Shown one piece after another: positions 24,001 through 36,190 of a stretch of DNA of 64,000 nucleotides (positions are counted from its first letter, which is position 1; each line of letters begins with the position of its first letter). The stretch is taken from positions 1 through 64,000 of the forward strand of contig JAKJHU010000167.1 of NCBI GenBank assembly GCA_022316685.1, in the 5' to 3' direction. This DNA comes from Progne subis subis (lineage: Eukaryota > Chordata > Aves > Passeriformes > Hirundinidae). Made by a program: the position numbers and the translations under genes. The notes beneath the pieces are model-generated. The model did no database searches. It was not told the DNA's origin and was given only the letters and a program-made list of their open reading frames with translations.

Positions 24001-27000
24001 AGACACAAGTGCACGCCTCCAGGGGGAAATCATTTTGGTGTGGAAACCTAATAGTCTGTTAACGCCGAAAGGACAGAGTTACCAACCCTGGAGCCATGAA
24101 AGCCATTTAAAATTCAGTGTTTTTTCAATGAGAAGGCTGTGATGAGCAGAGTACACTACACGCAAGTGAAATCAAAATGCTATAACCCAAAAATTAAAAA
24201 TTCATTTGTACAGAAGAAAGCAATGGACACCTGACAGGTGCCTGTACACTGGGTTTGGGAAAAAAAAAAAACAAAAAACACAAAAAACCACCAAACAAAC
24301 CTAGTTTTAAAGCAAGCTGGTTCTTCAGTATTAAAAACTCTGTAATTTCAACCAAGAATATGTCGGCATGGGTGGGAAGGGCTTTCTGAAAGATGTCTCA
24401 TGTTCCCATGGGAACATGGCAGGATGGGGCTGGGGCTTTTCAAGGGAATGACTCCTGTTCATTGGGAATGCACTGTGGAGTCAGCTGCTGCTACCAGACA
24501 GCTCAGTTTGCATGGGAACTGAAAAAACAGAAGATTCAAACTCACTTTTGCACTTCTGGCCTCTGAAACTCATCATCCACACATCCCCACATTCCTCAAA
24601 GCGCTTTTTATTCTTGAGTTGCACATTTAACTAAGCATTAAGTAACTCTAATTACTCTAAATCCCTCGTGTGGTTATGGGTGCTGACATGAATTTAGAAA
24701 AATGCAAAACCCGGTGCCGCAGCCTGTCGGGATCCTGCGACAGCAGGAAACGTTTTCTGGTGACATGCAAATACCAGATCTGTTTCCTGGAAACCTGCGA
24801 CTGCTACTTCTAACCCAGAGAGAGCTCACCCTGGATTCCCACGCTTCTCAGCCAGTGTGGAACAAAGGGATGGAGGCCGGGATGTTCAGAGCTCACCTGG
24901 CCAAACCCCCCCAGCGCAGTGATTCCAGCCTCTGGAGCAGCAGTAAAATTCGTGCTTAAACTAAGAGTGACGAGTGAAGCATGGGCTCCCTGCGGATGTA
25001 GGCCTAAGGTTTCACATCATCTTATTCTGCTTTGCCTAAATTTATCTCACAGTGATGGAACTACAGCTTCTAAACATCCTCAGTAGCTGACAGATGCTGC
25101 CTTTCTGCAGCCCGGACTTTCCATCAAGTGCTCAGCTGAATGTATGTTCAGGAAGAAAACGTGCCAAGAACAATTATTTTTAATCAGAATGCCACATATA
25201 ATGAAAATCTGCCCTGACAATTTACACAAAAGCCCAATAATTGACTCAATTATTCTCCCTTCTGAAAGCTCTCCTCTGTTCACGAGCTGAGCGCTGACCC
25301 CCTCATTAGTCAGAGACCCAAATTGGGCAAAGTTAAGCTTTTCCTAATACACTAATTTCACAGAAAATAATTTTTCCCTTTGTGTGCAGAGAGAGGAAAG
25401 CACTTTGAAAGTGCCCTGCCGCTGGCAGGCTGATCCCCCTGCTCCCAAACTACATCCCTTTGTTCCTGGGATCATTTTTAACTATAGCCAGGATTTTAGC
25501 AGACCTGCTGATTAGGAGTTACCTTCCTCACAAAAACCCACAAACATAAAATCTCCCACTAGCAGTAACATTCTGGTTCTCCTACTTGATGTCTTACTGA
25601 CTTCTGCACCAAACAGAATCTCTTCCTACATGATTTAGCTCCTGCCCCAAAAGTCACATTTAGCAGGTATTTATGGAAAAACATCCCACTATTGTACATC
25701 TTCTTCGACAGCACATCTCTCTGTGCATACTAAAGGGTGAAGCAAAGAGCCAGTTCATGGTGATTTTTAAAGGGAGTTTTTTGATCTCTCTCATTTGAAA
25801 ATATTCTCGCATACAATTCTCAAAAAATAGTCACTTATGGAGGTATGAAGGCACTGTCATTGCATCTTATTTGGGTTTGGATGGGATTTCTCCTACATTC
25901 CACACTCTGACTTGTGAGAAGGCCAGAAATTCTCATCTGTGACCTTCGCTATGAAAAAATCCTCAGAGAAACATCCCTGTCTCGTATGAGTGCTGTAAGC
26001 GCTTCACGTTTCACAGGCTCTGACAGACACCTTCCTCTGCTCTGCCTCAGCCTGATCTTGAGGATATCACACCTCAGACTCTGCACCACATTCTGTTTTT
26101 AATGAATCAGCTTGTCATTTAAGTCTTACCTGGATTTCAAACCCAAACGTCTCTTTATCCTCTTTCAATATAGCAACGAGGTGTCTGCAGGAGAAACACA
26201 CAGAATTCCACGTGAATGTGGGGTGCTGCTCTCCGTGGGCCTGCATTTCCACCCAAAACAGTGGGGTGGCCCCAGGACTGCTCCCTGTGCCTGCGGGGTA
26301 TAACCACGTCATGGGGTGTCACCAGTCCATGCCATGGGGTGTCACCACGCCATGGGGTGTCACCATGCTATGGGGTGTCACCATGCCATCCCTCCCTGTG
26401 CCTGTGGGGTGTCACTGTGCCATGGGGTGTCACCGTGCCATGGGGTGTCACCAATCCATGGGGTGTCACCATGCCATGGGGTGTCACCACTCCATGGGGT
26501 GTCACCAGTCCATGGGGTGTCACCCTGCCATCCCTCCCTGTGCCTGTGGGGTGTCACCATGCTATGGGGTGTCACCACGCCATCCCTCCCTGTGCCTGCG
26601 GGGTGTCACCAATCCATGGGGTGTCACCATGCCATGGGGTGTCACCATGCCATCCCTCCCTGTGCCTGTGGGGTGTCACTGTGCCATGGGGTGTCACCGT
26701 GCCATGGGGTGTCACCATGCCATGGGGTGTCACCAGTCCATGGGATGTCACCGTGCCATGGGGTGTCACCATGCCATGGGGTGTCACCAGTCCATGGGAT
26801 GTCACCAATCCATGGGATGTCACCGTGCCATGGGGTGTCACCACTCCATGGGGTGTCACCAATCCATGGGATGTCTCCAATCCATGGGGTGTCACCAATC
26901 CATGGGGTGTCACCCTGCCATGGGGTGTCACCAATCCATGGGATGTCTCCAATCCATGGGATGTCACCACTCCACGGGGTGTCACCGTGCCATGGGGTGT

Positions 27001-29397
27001 CACCCTGCCATGGGGTGTCACCAATCCATGGGGTGTCACCAATCCATGGGGTGTCACCACTCCACGGGGTGTCACCCTGCCATGGGGTGTCACCAATCCA
27101 TGGGGTGTCACCAATCCATGGGGTGTCACCACTCCACGGGGTGTCACTGTGCCATGGGGTGTCACCAAGCCGTCCCTCCCACAGCAGTGCTGCCCCTTCC
27201 CTTGCTGAAGCCAAAGGTCCCCACTGCACCTACACGTCCCAGGCGCTGGGTGCCATCCCTGCCTCGCACCCCCATCCCACACGGGCCGGCACCATTCCCG
27301 GGACACATGCTTCATGCAGAATAAGGCAGGAACAGCAACTCCAGAACCACAGGATCATAGACTCATCACAGAACCACAGAACCAGAGAATCACAGAACCA
27401 CAGAACCACAGACTCATACCTTTGTGGCTTGGAGGAGTTGTCCAAGGAGCTGGATCTGGCTAAGGTGAGCTGTGACCAGAAACAGGAGAGGAAAGGCGTC
27501 AGTAGTTTGTGGCTCTTTGAGGCACAGGGATAAAACCAGCAGTTTAGAGAAGAGCTGGAAACAGCTGGTGGCATCCCAACCAGCACCTTGCACCAACGCA
27601 GACTCTGCCTTGGCCGAAAGAGAGCTTGAACTTTCCGACCAGGAGGAGAAGCCTCTGGAGGTCAAATCCCTCTGTCAGACACTAGTGGCGACAAATCACA
27701 TCTCTGTTGTGCCAAGAGCTCATTTCACTTTTGTCTCATTCCCCTGAAAATCCGTGGGCATTTATGAACTGAACCCCCGCCAGGAGAGGCGCGAAGCACC
27801 CCCAGCGCCGGGGATCGCAGGCGGCGAGCCCCTCCCAGCCAGGAACGGGCATCCAGGAGCCCTGCCCAGCCCAGGGACACCCGTGCCTGGAGACTCCCTG
27901 GGAAGGGCCAGCTCAGCGTTAAACGTGGATTCTTCCCTTAAAAGTGAACATGAACAAGGAGCTGCATTGTCAGTGAGGTGTTTGTAGTCGATACAGCCGG
28001 TGCCTGGGGCTGCAGCAGGATGAAATGGTGCCGCAGGGTGACATCCTACAGCAACAGCGGCTCCATGGATGTGCATTTATCCATCGGGGAGGGAGAGGAG
28101 AGGAGAGGAGAGGAGAGGAGAGGAGAGGAGAGGAGAGGAGAGGAGAGGAGAGGAGAGGAGAGGAGAGGAGAGGAGAGGAGAGGAGAGGAGAGGAGAGGAG
28201 AGGAGAGGAGAGGAGAGGAGAGGAGAGGAGAGGAGAGGAGAGGAGAGGAGAGGAGAGGAGAGGAGAGGAGAGGAGAGGAGAGGAGAGGAGAGGAGAGGAG
28301 AGGAGAGGAGAGGAGAGGAGAGGAGAGGAGAGGAGAGGAGAGGAGAGGAGAGGAGAGGAGAGGAGAGGAGAGGAGAGGAGAGGAGAGGAGAGGAGAGGAC
28401 CGACAGCAGGGCCACACCTGGGCGAGGGACCCCTGCTCTGGGGACGGTGCCTGCAGCGTGACCTTGGCGTTGATGTAACTCGGCTTTACCAGTCACAGCC
28501 ACATCGCAGCCGGCGCCGTCAGCCTGTCACCGTCACCGCCACCGCCGCACCGAGGGCGGCTCCGCACGCCGAGGGCCCCAGCACAGCCCCAGCAGCGGTG
28601 GCACCCGGCAGCAGCGCCCATGGCTGGCTCTGCCCTCCCCCGATCCCCGAACTTCACAGGAAAAGGTGAGGGGCCCTTCTGCAGCCGCGCAGAGCAAAGC
28701 CCCGGGTGCACAGCCGCTGCAGGCGATGCTTCTGGTTGTGATTTCAGACCGTCACGTCTCACAGACACTTTCTGTTCAGGCTTCTCTTCACGTCAGACAA
28801 ACACTGCTCTGCCGACGGCAGTACAATTTATGGCGCAGCTCTGTGGGAATCCACGGCAGTCGCGCTGCCCTGTGCTGCTCTGGGGGAGAAGCCCAGCGGC
28901 AGAGAGCCCCAGCAGCTGAACACAAACACTCCCAAACCCCCATGGAAGTGGCGCGGTGTCATTTCGGTTAGCGCTGCGGGCACAGGGCAGCCAGGCCACC
29001 CGAGGTAACCGCACGTCTAAAGGAGCACCCAGACAGCGCAAACCCTTCCCGGCTCCAGCGCGGCTGGACGCGGACAGGAGCTCAGCCGGGGTCGGATCCC
29101 AGCTGCCACCGCCCAAGCCTCCCCCGCTCCTCGCAGAGCTCCCCACCCTGCCGAAATTCCGCCGCCATCCCCAGAGGCCGCCCGGCCAGCGGCTCCCGGC
29201 GGGCACGCGTGCAGCCCCCGCAGCGGGAGCACGGGGAAGCGAGCCCCTGCCCGGCCCGTACCTGCCTGCGCCCCCGGGGCAGCGTCCCCACCGCGCTGGC
29301 CAAGCGCTGCATCCTCCCGCCGTCCGACGGCTGCTCCCCGCCCGCCGGGGCCGCCGCTCGCGTCGTGCTGCAGGAGCCGCCGCAGGGCCGTGGCCAT
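21015..29397 (-). CDS. CYTIP: Cytohesin-interacting protein, eight coding exons
   Basis: Leukocyte adaptor (CASP, CYBR) that binds cytohesin-1 and modulates ARF activation and integrin adhesion. Exons, high to low: 29397-29262, 27469-27420, 26184-26130, 24055-23953, 23185-23092, 22920-22851, 21973-21907, 21487-21015. All have GT donors and AG acceptors and the phases agree. The start [11 protein letters not shown] matches the mammalian N-terminus, and [18 protein letters not shown] follows. The PDZ domain spans exons 3-6, with TFGFEI as the carboxylate-binding loop, then [12 protein letters not shown] and [17 protein letters not shown] leucine-rich coiled coil follows ([13 protein letters not shown] to ERLLLHG), as needed for cytohesin binding. 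The tail is serine-rich and ends [28 protein letters not shown], stop at 21015-21017. About 348 residues, against 359 in human. TAMALIN is the paralogue; the tail and the neighbours favour CYTIP. Exon 1 is one base out of frame (listed separately). Confidence 0.92.
23220..23872. repeat. Composite minisatellite in CYTIP intron 4
   Basis: Blocks of a 17-bp unit (CACACCTTCCACCTGTG) mixed with a bare 7-bp unit (TTCCACC). In the CYTIP sense it is purine-rich and ends about 35 bases before the exon 5 acceptor at 23186-23187, so it covers the usual branch-point area. Confidence 0.93.
24056..26129 (-). other. CYTIP: CYTIP intron 3, AT-rich and almost repeat-free
   Basis: About 2 kb of AT-rich unique sequence, in contrast with neighbouring introns that are full of tandem repeats. 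No exon or known repeat is recognised. It is a reasonable place to look for conserved noncoding elements. Confidence 0.4.
26308..27172. repeat. Minisatellite, 18-bp unit, in CYTIP intron 2
   Basis: About 45 copies of CCATGGGGTGTCACCAAT, with variants at the last three bases (ATG, GTG, CTG, AGT, ACT) and some copies linked by CCATCCCTCCCTGTGCCTG. It starts about 125 bases upstream of exon 3 in gene sense. As 18 is a multiple of three, it holds long open frames that are not genes. Confidence 0.97.
27340..27419 (-). repeat. Degenerate ATCACAGA / CACAGAACC repeat beside CYTIP exon 2
   Basis: Short irregular repeats (CAGAACCACAGA, GAATCACAGA) like an expanded CR1 tail. They run up to the exon 2 donor at 27418-27419. 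Confidence 0.6.
28085..28399. repeat. (GAGGA)n pentamer array in CYTIP intron 1
   Basis: About 63 near-perfect copies of AGGAG on the + strand (CTCCT in the CYTIP sense). The purity suggests recent expansion. The same unit occurs inverted at 54470-54622. Confidence 0.98.
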
Positions 29398-29500
29398 GGC
29401 CGGCGGCTCGGGCCGGGGGCTCGGGGCTCAGGGCGAGCTCTGTGCCATGGCCGGGGCTGCCACGCTCCGGCACGGGCGACAGCGGAAGGGCCGCCACGTG
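28930..29500 (-). promoter_or_regulatory. CYTIP: GC/CpG-rich CYTIP 5' end
   Basis: A CpG-dense stretch covers exon 1, its start codon and the first part of intron 1. This is the usual appearance of a vertebrate CpG-island promoter. No TATA box is obvious. The transcription start cannot be placed from the sequence. Confidence 0.45.
29262..29397 (-). other. CYTIP: CYTIP first coding exon with a one-base frame disruption
   Basis: The ATG at 29397 has a good context (GGCCATGG) and starts [16 protein letters not shown]. The equally conserved end of the exon, [17 protein letters not shown], begins at 29312 in another frame, 85 bases on instead of a multiple of three. The exon is 136 bases long, where the splice phases call for a multiple of three. 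Removing one G from the GC-rich run between them, for example from the GGGG near 29340, would restore one frame. Translation from the internal ATG at 29312 is the alternative. Confidence 0.75.
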
Positions 29501-30744
29501 ATCTGTGGTTTAGGTGCAAGTTACACAAATGCCTCCAGCAGAGCCCCGGGCTCTCGGGGTGCCTCGTGCTCACACGGGAGTTAAGAACCGGGCTTGGCAG
29601 TTACAGAAATCTGCTTAATTTTTCCATTCCTGCACACAGCTGCTGCCCTGCCAGGATTTGTCCTTACAGCCCCGCCTGCCTCGGGCACTCACCTGACCTC
29701 AACCTGTTCGTACTCTGACTTGCTCGGCATCCCTGGCATCCCTGAACTCGCCTTTGGGCCAGGAGGGGGAAATAACACTGCCTTTGGCTGCTGGTGCAGG
29801 TGCAGGACCTCCGGCTGCAGAGGGAGACGAGCTGAAGGCCAAGAGCAGGAGCTGGAAGGGTGGCAGAGCAAGGGCAGGACAATGCCCTCAGCACAGCACT
29901 CGGGTCTCGGCGGGACCGAGGATTTCCCTGGCACAGCAGGTCTGGGGACACGCAGGCAAAGTCCGTGCAGAGACTCCAGGACAGGGACACGGGGCTGCTG
30001 GCACAGCTGGGACAGGCATGGTGCCAGGGAGAGCCCTGGCCGGACAGCATCCCTGCACCTTTCCTGGACGGCCAGGGCTCGAGGAAGATTCTTGACTCTG
30101 AGAACTCTTGGCCTGGTTGGTTTTTCTCTCCAGTTATCTCCTGACCTGTTGCTATTTCAGTGTGGCTTTGAATAGCCTTCAGATTTCCTGCTGCTGGATG
30201 TGGTGGAGCAGCACAGGAAGCAGCCCTGGGCCTGGGGGGTCACTGGAGCTGGTGCCTGTCCCTGCTGCCCGTCAGCCACACGTCAGCAGTGCAGGAGGAT
30301 GGTCGAGCCATGGGCAGAGCAGTTTGCCAGCCCTGGCAGCCCCTCAGCAAGCCCTAAACACCCCCGGAGCAGGGGCTGGAGTCCTGTGTGCCAGCAGCTG
30401 GCACTGCTGGCTGTCAGTGACCCGCAGCAGCTGCTGCCACGGGCTGGACGTCCCAACAAACCCTCCTGAACACACTGGGATAGGTTTTGTTGGGACCTCT
30501 GGTCGAATACCAGGGACAGGAACTGCACAGAGCAGTCAGACTTGGGCATGATTAACCCTGGCTGGGATGCGAGCCTGCGAGGGGAAAACCAGGGCCTCTG
30601 CTATCGAAACAGAGAAATGATAAAAACACAGAAGTTACAGCCATTTTTCTGAGTAGAGACCTTTTATGCACCTTTAGGAAATGTTGGCACACTCACCTGG
30701 GACTGCCAGCCCCGGGAGGAAAGGCTGGAACAGGCAGGAGAGGG
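29398..30744. other. CYTIP upstream region, no gene seen
   Basis: Unique, moderately GC-rich. No exon or mobile element recognised. Confidence 0.5.
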
Positions 30745-30947
30745 GGGCAGCCAGGACTGTGGGGTGAGGGTGCTGGGTCCTGTGGGGTGAGGGTGCTGGG
30801 TCCTGTGGGGTGAGGGTGCTGGGTCCTGTGGGGTGAGGGTGCTGAGTTCTGTGGGGTGAGGGTGCTGAGTTCTGTGGGGTGAGGGTGCTGGGTCCTGTGG
30901 GGTGAGGGTGCTGAGTTCTGTGGGGTGAGAGTGCTGGGTTCTGTCTG
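30745..30947. repeat. Minisatellite, about 23-bp unit
   Basis: About nine copies built on GTGGGGTGAGGGTGCTGGGT, with CTGAGTTCT or CTGGGTCCT variants. Confidence 0.9.
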
Positions 30948-31057
30948 CCAGCTGTGGAAGTTCAGAGCGGGCTGGCCTGTGCTGTCATGACAGAACAAGG
31001 CAGAGCTGTTCTGCACGTCTTCAGTAAGGGCCCTGCCTCTGCCAGCTGCAGCAGAGG

Positions 31058-31685
31058 AGGGACAGGGATGGGTGTCCATGGAGGAGCTGCAGGGATGGGT
31101 GTCCATGGAGGAGGGACAGGGATGGGTGTCCATGGAGGAGCTGCAGGGATGGGTGTCCATGGAGGAGGGACAGGGATGGGTGTCCATGGAGGAGGGACAG
31201 CGATGGGTGTCCATGGAGGAGGGACAGGGATGGGTGTCCATGGAGGAGCTGCAGGGATGGGTGTCCATGGAGGAGGGACAGGGATGGGTGTCCATGGAGG
31301 AGGGACAGGGATGGGTGTCCATGGAGGAGCTGCAGGGATGGGTGTCCATGGAGGAGGGACAGGGATGGGGGTCCATGGAGGAGGGACAGGGATGGGTGTC
31401 CATGGAGGAGCTGCAGGGATGGGTGTCCATGGAGGAGGGACAGGGATGGGTGTCCATGGAGGAGCTGCAGGGATGGGTGTCCATGGAGGAGGGACAGGGA
31501 TGGGGGTCCATGGAGGAGGGACAGGGATGGGTGTCCATGGAGGAGGGACAGGGATGGGTGTCCATGGAGGAGCTGCAGGGATGGGTGTCCATGGAGGAGC
31601 TGCAGGGATGGGTGTCCATGGAGGAGGGACAGGGATGGGTGTCCGTGGAGGAGGGACAGGGATGGGTGTCCATGGAGGAGGTGCC
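31058..31685. repeat. Minisatellite, 24-bp unit, two unit types
   Basis: About 26 copies around GATGGGTGTCCATGGAGGAG. Each is followed either by GGAC (type A) or CTGC (type B), then AGG. The A/B order along the array gives a readable internal map. Unit length 24 leaves several frames open; these are not genes. Confidence 0.97.
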
Positions 31686-32099
31686 AGACATTTGCTGGTG
31701 CAGATGAGCTCTCAGTGGCAGGGAAAGGTTGGCATGGAGTTTCCCTCACTCCAGGGGATCCCCTCGTTGCTGTGCTGGTTGGAGTGTCGGTACATCCCAT
31801 CCTAAATGTTCATCCCTGAAAACCCCGGCATCTCGTGACAGACAAACAGCCTGTCAGGAAACATCTGGAAACATCTCCTGGCCAGAGGAGGGCTGGTGGC
31901 TGATGTGTGCCTGCGGTCCCTGTGCCTCTCCTGGCGGACAGGCAGCGACAGGAGAGGGTTGCACACCACGGATTTGGATGTCTGTCCTTCGCCTCCGAGT
32001 TCCTTGGGGGAACCCCTCCGGGTTAAAGGGAAGAAAAAAGATGTTTAAAAAGCACAGCAGGCAAGGGGTAAAGCTCTCTCCCTTTTCCTGAGAGAGCTG

Positions 32100-32300
32100 T
32101 CTGCGCCCCTGGGTGCCACCGGCTCACTTGCCCAGGCGCACGGAGCAGCGCGGGGAGCGGGTGACTCAAAGCCTCTTCCCCTTTTCCTGCTCACCTCACC
32201 CCGCTGAGCGCTCGAAAACAAAGCGCGTTTCGGTTCCTCCGGCAGCCCCTTCTGACGTTCCTGAAACCCAGTGACTCATCTGCAAACAAGCTGAGAGCAG
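32100..32300. promoter_or_regulatory. Candidate regulatory element with two AP-1 sites upstream of CYTIP
   Basis: TGACTCA occurs at 32162-32168 and 32272-32278. Between them lie TGACGT (32252-32257), a purine-rich GGGGAAGAGG-like ETS site (minus strand) and GCGTTTCGGTTCC, which resembles an interferon-type element. It lies 2.7 kb upstream of the CYTIP start. Motifs this short occur by chance, so this is only a candidate. Confidence 0.25.
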
Positions 32301-32305
32301 AAATA

Positions 32306-32402
32306 AACCACACCTCTCATCGGAGCACAAACCTGGAATGACACCGCTCACCGGAGCACAAACCGGGAATAAACGACACCTTTAATCGGAGCACAAATCG
32401 GG
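32306..32402. repeat. Short tandem repeat around CGGAGCACAAA
   Basis: Three copies of a roughly 28-32 bp unit starting CGGAGCACAAA and containing GGAAT or GGGAATAAA. Confidence 0.8.
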
Positions 32403-32469
32403 ATCCTGGCGCGAGCTGCCCCAGCAGCCCCGGTACCCCCTGCTGCCCTGCAGCCCTCACCAGCCACGC

Positions 32470-33362
32470 ACCCCAAACCCCCGGCACACACCCCACACCA
32501 CAGTGGACACCCCAAATCCCTGACACACACCCCACACCACAGTGAACACCCCAAATTCCCGGCACACACCCCACACCACAGCGGACACCCCAAATCCCCG
32601 GCACACACCCCACACCACAGCGGACACCCCAAATCCCTGGCAGGCTCCCCCCACCACAGCAAACACCCCAAATCCCCGGCACACACCCCACACCACAGCG
32701 AACACCCCAAATCCCCGGCACACACCCCACACCACAGTGAACACCCCAAATCCCTGACACACACCCCACACCACAGCGAACACCCCAAATCCCTGACACA
32801 CACCCCACACCACAGTGGACACCCCAAATCCCCGGCACACACCCCACACCACGGTGAACACCCCAAATCCCTGACACACACCCCACACCACAGCGAACAC
32901 CCCAAATCCCCGGCACACACCCCACACCACAGTGGACACCTCAAATCCCCAGCAGACACCCCACACCACGGTGAACACCCCAAATCCCTGACACACACCC
33001 CACACCACAGCGAACACCCCAAATCCCCGGCACACACCCCACACCACAGCGAACACCCCAAATCCCTGACACACACCCCACACCACAGTGAACACCCCAA
33101 ATCCCCGGCACACACCCCACACCACAGCGAACACCCCAAATCCCCAGCACACACCCCACACCACAGCGAACACCCCAAATCCCCAGCAGACACCCCACAC
33201 CACAGTGAACACCCCAAATCCCTGACACACACCCCACACCACAGCGAACACCCCAAATCCCTGACACACACCCCACACCACAGTGAACACCCCAAATCCC
33301 CGGCACACACCCCACACCACGGTGAACACCCCAAATCCCCAGCAGACACCCCACACCACAGT
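32470..33362. repeat. Minisatellite, 39-bp unit
   Basis: About 23 copies of a unit containing CACCCCAAATCCCTGACACA and CACCCCACACCACAG. Variants include CCCCGG or CCCCAG for CCCTGA, and GTGAA, GCGAA or GTGGA. Unit length 39 gives 13-residue periodic open frames on the minus strand; these are not genes. It ends next to the candidate ACVR1C polyadenylation signal. Confidence 0.97.
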
Positions 33363-33959
33363 TCCAGGCCACGGGAACACAAGGGCAGATTATGCTGAAT
33401 TTATTAAAACTGCCACGTCTTCCCCAAACCAGCATACAAAATAAAACAGCTAAACCATTATTTACATCCAGGCAGCTGCAATACCAAGCAATAACTTTAG
33501 CAATAGTTTTTAAAATAACTCTGCAGTGTACACAGATCAGATATTTCACAACACAAGGGTTGAAGTTAGCACTGCATTGCCATACCTAGTTCAGAAATAT
33601 TACAGTGTTCCAGATAAAATACTAATGCTTCTTTTAAAAACAGACAACTCAGGAAGTGGTTTGTAGATTGACAAAGTATGACACGCTTTTCTTAGGGACT
33701 GAGGATCACAGCAGGCTTAGACATAATGTCATAGCTACATTCAAAACACATCTGGTCCATTTATGCCAAAAATACATTCAGCTAAGTTACAATTTATTGC
33801 ACATTTCTTATATTCTGTAGAAATATACTGTACCTCGATGCTGATTCCCTGTACATTCATAAATACTGTTGTGCCCCTTCGAGCAGAACATGGACATCTT
33901 TCCCTAGAAGCTTTGGGGGGCTGGGGTCCCACATCCCGTGGGGACCATCCCTGCAATCA

Positions 33960-34910
<951 letters not shown>

Positions 34911-36079
34911 TCATTTATAATTCCTGAGCCTAGTACCAAGCACAGGAGTGACACAGCAATGACTAAGATAGTGTAGGGCTCTTTACAGTGTCATGGGAGG
35001 GAATGAGCTTGATTAAGTGCAAATTATGAAAGTAGGGAAGTGCAGAGGAGATTACAACCTGAATTTCTAAAGGAGTGTCTGGGGGCAGCAGTTCAAGTAA
35101 CACAAAAAAAATAGGTGCTACAGGAAACATTAATTAACTTTCCCTTTCAGTGCATAATCCCTACATTAAACTTGAGATTGTTATTAGAAGCAAATTATAG
35201 GATATTGGTAACTCCCCCCAGTTAGAACTGTCAATTAGGAGAGGCTGAATGTGGGGACAGGTTTTGAGCATCCTTGACCTTGAATATTTTCATGAGTTTA
35301 AGAGCTTGTGCTTTAAGTGAAGATTATAGGAATGTTCTCTGAGGAAACCTAAGCGTCCCTAAACTGCACAGAAGTGTCTTGGCATAACCTCTGTGCTTAA
35401 ATTAGACAGAAACCCACATGGAGGGGAAAGGCCACTGAAACAAGGTTCTTTGGAGCTTTTCTGGAGGAGTGTAGAGTTTACAAACATTTCAGAGCTCAAA
35501 ACAACAACATCAGCCCCCTTGGCTCAGTTTATGTTCAGCTCTGGTTCATCAAAATGTACATTCGCCTCCCAAAAACAAAAGAGAAAAGAGAACTAGTGCA
35601 AAAATACTGAGGTGAAAAGTCAGGACAAACAGACCACGATGTCTGATGCCAAGAGATATGTCCAGGGAAAAGGTTAAAGCACTTCTGAGGCTGGAGCCGT
35701 GACCTGTGTGAGGAGCAGCTGAGCCTGAGCATCCTCCACCCACACTTCCCAGCAGGCACCAAAAGGGTCTTGTTCAAATCACAGGGCTGCTCAAGAGTTT
35801 TCAGGGACTCCAGGGAGGGAAACTGAAAACTGAAACTCTTTTCCCACTTAAAATAATAAAGCTTTGATTCTTCCTTGTTAAGATAAGGATTTTTTTAAAA
35901 GTGTGTTCTTGTGCATACTACAAGAACAGATGCTGGATCTTAGGTTTGCAAATTGTTTTTGATAGTCAGGCCAGCACCAGGCTTTGGATGATGCAGTTGC
36001 CAAGATTATCCCTCAGACAGCCCATGAAGCCACATCACTGAGCCCCACGGGGTCGCTCATGCAGCTGAAGCACTCAGGA

Positions 36080-36190
36080 ATTGAATCACAGAACCCCAGA
36101 ATGGTTTGGGTTGGAAGAGACCTTAAAGCTTTTCCCGTTTTACCTCGGGAAGGGACACCTTCCATCAGACCAGGCTGCCACGCATCTCTA
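36080..36190 (-). mobile_element. CR1 retroposon 3' end
   Basis: GAATGGTTTGGGTTGGAAGA, GACCTTAAAGCT and GGGACACCTTCCATCAGACC on the + strand mean CR1 in minus orientation. Confidence 0.85.

Noticed and set aside
26212..27533. Long repeat-rich open frames (370-405 residues)
   Set aside because: An 18-bp minisatellite is a multiple of three without stops. It lies in CYTIP intron 2 and has no gene signals.
32470..33362. CRISPR-like array (regular 39-bp period)
   Set aside because: There are no unique spacers; the whole unit repeats. The DNA is vertebrate.
32316..33382. Cysteine- and tryptophan-rich 13-residue periodic protein, minus strand
   Set aside because: Product of the 39-bp minisatellite; no splice sites, start context or homology recognised.
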